Assembly: GCA_026390165.1 (NCBI GenBank)
Contig: JAPLGM010000004.1
Coordinates: forward strand, 203,536 to 267,535
DNA length: 64,000 bases
From: Campylobacterales bacterium
GTDB taxonomy: Bacteria; Campylobacterota; Campylobacteria; Campylobacterales; Sulfurimonadaceae
Direction of reading: 5' to 3'
The translations under genes and the position numbers were made by a program. A model generated the notes under the pieces. The model saw only the letters and a program-made list of their open reading frames with translations, did no database searches and had not been told where the DNA came from. This document shows, one piece after another, positions 61,253-64,000 of the stretch (positions within the stretch are counted from its first letter, which is position 1; every line of letters begins with the position of its first letter).

Positions 61253-63772
61253 ATGATTCGGAATGAGTATAATGATCAGAGAATTGCCAATACGCTTGAT
61301 AATCAAATTAAAGATGAACTTGGTATTCACCTTGAAAAAACCCAAGCAGAAATTGACAGTATTAACGCAACTAAAAAACTCTACTCCACAATCACGGAGT
61401 CTAAACTATCAACTCAACTGAAAAATTCATTGATAAAAGATTTTGAACAAATTTTTTCAATGATACAATCAATTTTTGACATTTACATAACATTCGAAAC
61501 ACGTTTAAATGAACTCAATCTATATTCATCATTGACGAATGGGCTATTCCCTAAAATGAAAAAAGTCATTGAATACAATACATTAACTTCTATTATGATT
61601 GAAAATATTCATACATTATCGGTCTGGCTCGATTACAAAAATATTATTAAAAAATTACATGATGCAGAGCTAGGGAAAATTGTTGATGTCGTAGAAAAAG
61701 AAATTTTGCCAAAAGATAAAATCACAGATGCCTATTATTACAATTTTTATTATTCGATATTGAGGAAAGCTTTTGTTGCTTATCCACAAATCGAACAACG
61801 TGGAAGAGTTTCACAAGAATTTGCGATTGAAGAATTCAAAAAACTTGATATTGAATTGATGAAATTAAATCGTCAAGAGATTGCAGCAAAAGCGTCTGAT
61901 AAAGAAATTCCTATGGGAATTAGTGGAGGTTCTGTAAAAAATCTCACTGAACAAAAATTGATTGAACATCAAGCAGGATTACAGCGCAGACATATTCCAA
62001 TCAGACAGCTTGTAACACGTGCGGGAAATGCCATGAAAGCATTAAAACCATGTTTCATGATGAGTCCACTTTCAGTAGCTCAATACATTCCACCTTCAAA
62101 CATTAAATTTGATGTTCTCATTGTGGATGAAGCCTCACAGTTGCGTCCTGAAGAAGCATTAGGTGTTATTGCCAGAGCAAATCAAATCGTTATTGTTGGA
62201 GACCCTAAACAGCTCCCTCCAACATCATTTTTTGATGCTATGAAAGATGATGGTGATGATAACGAAGAAGAAACGGTTGTAGATGAATCAGAATCTATTC
62301 TCGACACATGTATTAGCCTTTATAGTCCCGTGCGAAGACTCCGTTGGCATTACCGATCACAGCATGAATCATTAATTGCTTTCTCAAATCAGAATTTTTA
62401 CGACAATGACCTTATTGTATTCCCTTCACCTACAAGTATTAACGATGATGGATTGGGAATTAAACATACCTATATTCAAAACAGTGTTTATCAAAGTGGT
62501 ATAAACAAACTTGAAGCAAAAGTTGTTGTAGAACATATCGAGCGACAAATGAAACTTTTTCCTGATAAATCACTTGGTGTTGGAACATTCAATACACAGC
62601 AAAGAGATTTGATTCAACAACTGCTTGATGAAAAAGAAAAAACCAATCCTCGTGTTGCTCATTATCTGAACCGTTGGAAAGATAATAGTGAACCATTTTT
62701 TATTAAAAATCTTGAGTCATTACAAGGTGATGAACGGGATGTAATCTTTATTTCAACAACATTTGGACCCGACAAGCTGACTGGTAAAGTTTTTCAACGC
62801 TTCGGACCGATGACGCAAAAACCGGGATGGAGACGTTTAAACGTTCTTATCACTCGTTCCAAGCAAAAAATGCACGTCTTTACCTCAATGAAATCAAGCG
62901 ATATTCTTGTATCTGAAACTTCTTCCAGAGGGGTAGCTTCCCTAAAAGGATTTTTGCAATATCTTGAAAGTGGTAGCCTAACTTATAAGCCGGAAATAAC
63001 TGATGGAAAAGGATTTGATTCACCTTTTGAAGAATCAGTCTATTCGATATTAAGCAATGCAGGTATCAAATCAGTACCACAGGTTGGGGTTTCAGGATAT
63101 TTTATTGATTTGGCAGTAGTTTCCAATGTAAACGATGATTATGTTCTCGCTATCGAATGTGATGGAGCAACTTACCACTCATCGAAATCTGCTCGGGATC
63201 GTGATCGATTAAAACAAGAAGTATTAGAACGGCTTGGATGGAAGGTGTATCGGATTTGGTCAACTGATTGGTTCAAAAATAGGGACAATGAAATTTCCAA
63301 ATTACTCAAAGTCGTGAATGAGCAACTTGCTACATTTTCAGAAAAATATAAACACAGACAAATTACCTCTCCGGCTCACCAAGAAATTATTGTTGATAAA
63401 TTGGATGATATAAAAGCTCATCCATCCGTTAAACTTAATCTCAATGACGAAATACAAGAGGAAAAAGTCGAACATCAGCATGATGATAATGCACTTCGAC
63501 AGCCTTCATATAAACAGGCATTTGTATCAGATGAAAAACTCAAAGATTTACTTACACAGCTCAGAGATGAAGAACTCGCAAAAGAGTTTAATATCAATAG
63601 TCCACGGTGTATTCTTTCGAAAATTATGATTGATCAATTCGTCAAACAAAAACCAAAAGACATGGATGAATTTAGATCAAAAGTGCCACAGAAGCTCAGA
63701 GAAAGTATTGACCGTGATCAAGCAAAATTTTTGTCAATGATTTTTGATATTATTGAAATGGCAGATGAATAG
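61253..63772 (+). CDS. Superfamily 1 helicase, C-terminal part with Vsr/MTES_1575-like nuclease (interrupted gene)
   Basis: The second part, 839 codons from the ATG, in the same frame as the first. It holds motif II VLIVDEASQLRPEEA, motif III VGDPKQLPPTSF, then LRWHYRSQHESLIAFS, SLQGDERDVIFIS (motif V-like) and LNVLITRSKQKMHVF (motif VI). The last 220 residues have a PD-(D/E)xK nuclease: YFIDLAVVS, AIECDGATYHSSKSARDRDRL and WKVYRIWSTDWF, as in Vsr-like and MTES_1575 domains. A tail (LSKIMIDQFVKQKPKDMDEF) closes the protein. This architecture, DUF4011-helicase-Vsr-like nuclease, is seen in genes proposed as antiphage systems. It ends in a TAG-TGA double stop. Split or dead status depends on the TAA upstream. 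Confidence 0.8.
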   Translation: MIRNEYNDQRIANTLDNQIKDELGIHLEKTQAEIDSINATKKLYSTITESKLSTQLKNSLIKDFEQIFSMIQSIFDIYITFETRLNELNLYSSLTNGLFPKMKKVIEYNTLTSIMIENIHTLSVWLDYKNIIKKLHDAELGKIVDVVEKEILPKDKITDAYYYNFYYSILRKAFVAYPQIEQRGRVSQEFAIEEFKKLDIELMKLNRQEIAAKASDKEIPMGISGGSVKNLTEQKLIEHQAGLQRRHIPIRQLVTRAGNAMKALKPCFMMSPLSVAQYIPPSNIKFDVLIVDEASQLRPEEALGVIARANQIVIVGDPKQLPPTSFFDAMKDDGDDNEEETVVDESESILDTCISLYSPVRRLRWHYRSQHESLIAFSNQNFYDNDLIVFPSPTSINDDGLGIKHTYIQNSVYQSGINKLEAKVVVEHIERQMKLFPDKSLGVGTFNTQQRDLIQQLLDEKEKTNPRVAHYLNRWKDNSEPFFIKNLESLQGDERDVIFISTTFGPDKLTGKVFQRFGPMTQKPGWRRLNVLITRSKQKMHVFTSMKSSDILVSETSSRGVASLKGFLQYLESGSLTYKPEITDGKGFDSPFEESVYSILSNAGIKSVPQVGVSGYFIDLAVVSNVNDDYVLAIECDGATYHSSKSARDRDRLKQEVLERLGWKVYRIWSTDWFKNRDNEISKLLKVVNEQLATFSEKYKHRQITSPAHQEIIVDKLDDIKAHPSVKLNLNDEIQEEKVEHQHDDNALRQPSYKQAFVSDEKLKDLLTQLRDEELAKEFNINSPRCILSKIMIDQFVKQKPKDMDEFRSKVPQKLRESIDRDQAKFLSMIFDIIEMADE

Positions 63773-63775
63773 TGA

Positions 63776-63934
63776 TTTGAAAGTCATATCAAGAAAAGTT
63801 TTGAAACAACAGATATAACTATTTCCCAACATGGAAAAGATTTTGATAAATTAATTGCTACTGCTGACGTCGGAACATTCGGAAGGGTGAGTCGGAAATT
63901 ATCCGGAAGGTTGAAGCGGTGTGAAACCGTCTGA
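63776..63934 (+). pseudogene. Short open remnant after the helicase gene
   Basis: After the TAG-TGA double stop the same frame stays open for 52 codons (FESHIKKSFETTDITISQ to RCETV) to TGA at 63932-63934. It has no start codon or ribosome binding site, and half of it is the repeat described below. It may be a remnant of a neighbouring gene or of a mobile element's edge; I do not recognise it. Confidence 0.3.
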
Positions 63935-63962
63935 GTGAGTATAGCACAGCCTTCCGAATATT
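63869..63962. repeat. Cluster of GGAA-containing direct and inverted repeats, includes right 11-bp inverted repeat
   Basis: Two imperfect direct repeats in tandem (GTCGGAACATTCGGAAGG at 63869-63886 and GTCGGAAATTATCCGGAAGG at 63891-63910) are followed by a hairpin (CGGT/ACCG, about 63917-63929). ATTCGGAAGG (63877-63886) is the exact complement of CCTTCCGAAT (63950-63959), and TTCCGAATATT (63952-63962) is the complement of 57913-57923. Such a layout resembles the ordered binding sites at the end of a transposable element, but no transposase is visible inside the window. Confidence 0.45.
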
Positions 63963-64000
63963 TATACGAAATCATTAGTCAGCGCTTTGGATTTTCGCAT

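Noticed and set aside
63784..63975. Minus-strand frame at the right edge
   Set aside because: It is mostly made of the GGAA repeat cluster read in reverse and has no ribosome binding site, so it is more likely a repeat artefact than a gene.

Overview
The window looks like a chromosomal segment of a chemolithotrophic, flagellated campylobacterotan (epsilonproteobacterium), most like Sulfuricurvum or Sulfurimonas. The main reasons are: a complex I operon with no canonical nuoE/nuoF; pflA directly downstream of nuoN, as in Campylobacter; linked pgbA, glcD and csd3 homologues, as in Helicobacter; and a UbiA-type prenyltransferase of the futalosine-menaquinone type. The genus assignment is inference. 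No rRNA, tRNA or CRISPR array was seen.

Layout. (1) 1-4328: the end of a group 2-type capsule locus, with an outer-membrane export protein (partial), a glycosyltransferase, a half-length KpsC-like Kdo transferase and KpsS. (2) 4599-22033: a 14-gene complex I operon, nuoABCD, a small NuoE-position protein, a NuoF-tail/GltD fusion, two nuoG paralogues and nuoHIJKLMN. It runs on into pflA (flagellar motor). The input module has lost the FMN-type NuoF fold and carries a GltD-like FAD/NAD(P)H module instead. (3) 24368-33112: miaA, a menaquinone prenyltransferase, two conserved hypotheticals, priA (carrying small palindromic repeats inside its reading frame), ispG, dnaB and a short comEC. (4) 33059-42832: yihY, glcD, pgbA, csd3, a TonB-dependent receptor with the copper-binding CxxxM and HxM motifs of the OprC/NosA family, an agmatine deiminase-family gene, alr, two small proteins and rsmG. 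(5) 42895-57193: a hybrid sensor kinase, ribA, hemB, argF, a DEAD-box RNA helicase with a long structured leader, a HIT protein, the fabH-plsX-rpmF-yceD-ndk cluster, a ferredoxin, metK, a phosphoribosyltransferase and der. (6) 57219-64000: an accessory end with a ParE/RelE-type toxin-antitoxin pair, a patch of palindromic repeats, then an AT-rich 5.8-kb gene for a DUF4011-type superfamily 1 helicase with a C-terminal Vsr/MTES_1575-like nuclease. That gene is interrupted by one in-frame TAA and is flanked by an 11-bp inverted repeat.

How the parts work together. The nuo operon gives a proton-pumping quinone oxidoreductase whose electron entry (or exit, in reverse electron flow) is probably through the GltD-like flavoprotein and two iron-sulfur-rich NuoG subunits. 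The prenyltransferase supplies its menaquinone. Most of the rest is housekeeping with normal epsilonproteobacterial synteny. The least ordinary signals are the interrupted helicase-nuclease with its repeat-rich borders, three palindromic elements read through in frame by priA, a cysteine lost from the NuoF-type iron-sulfur motif, and five genes whose -10 boxes sit only 6-7 nt from the start codon, which suggests leaderless mRNAs.
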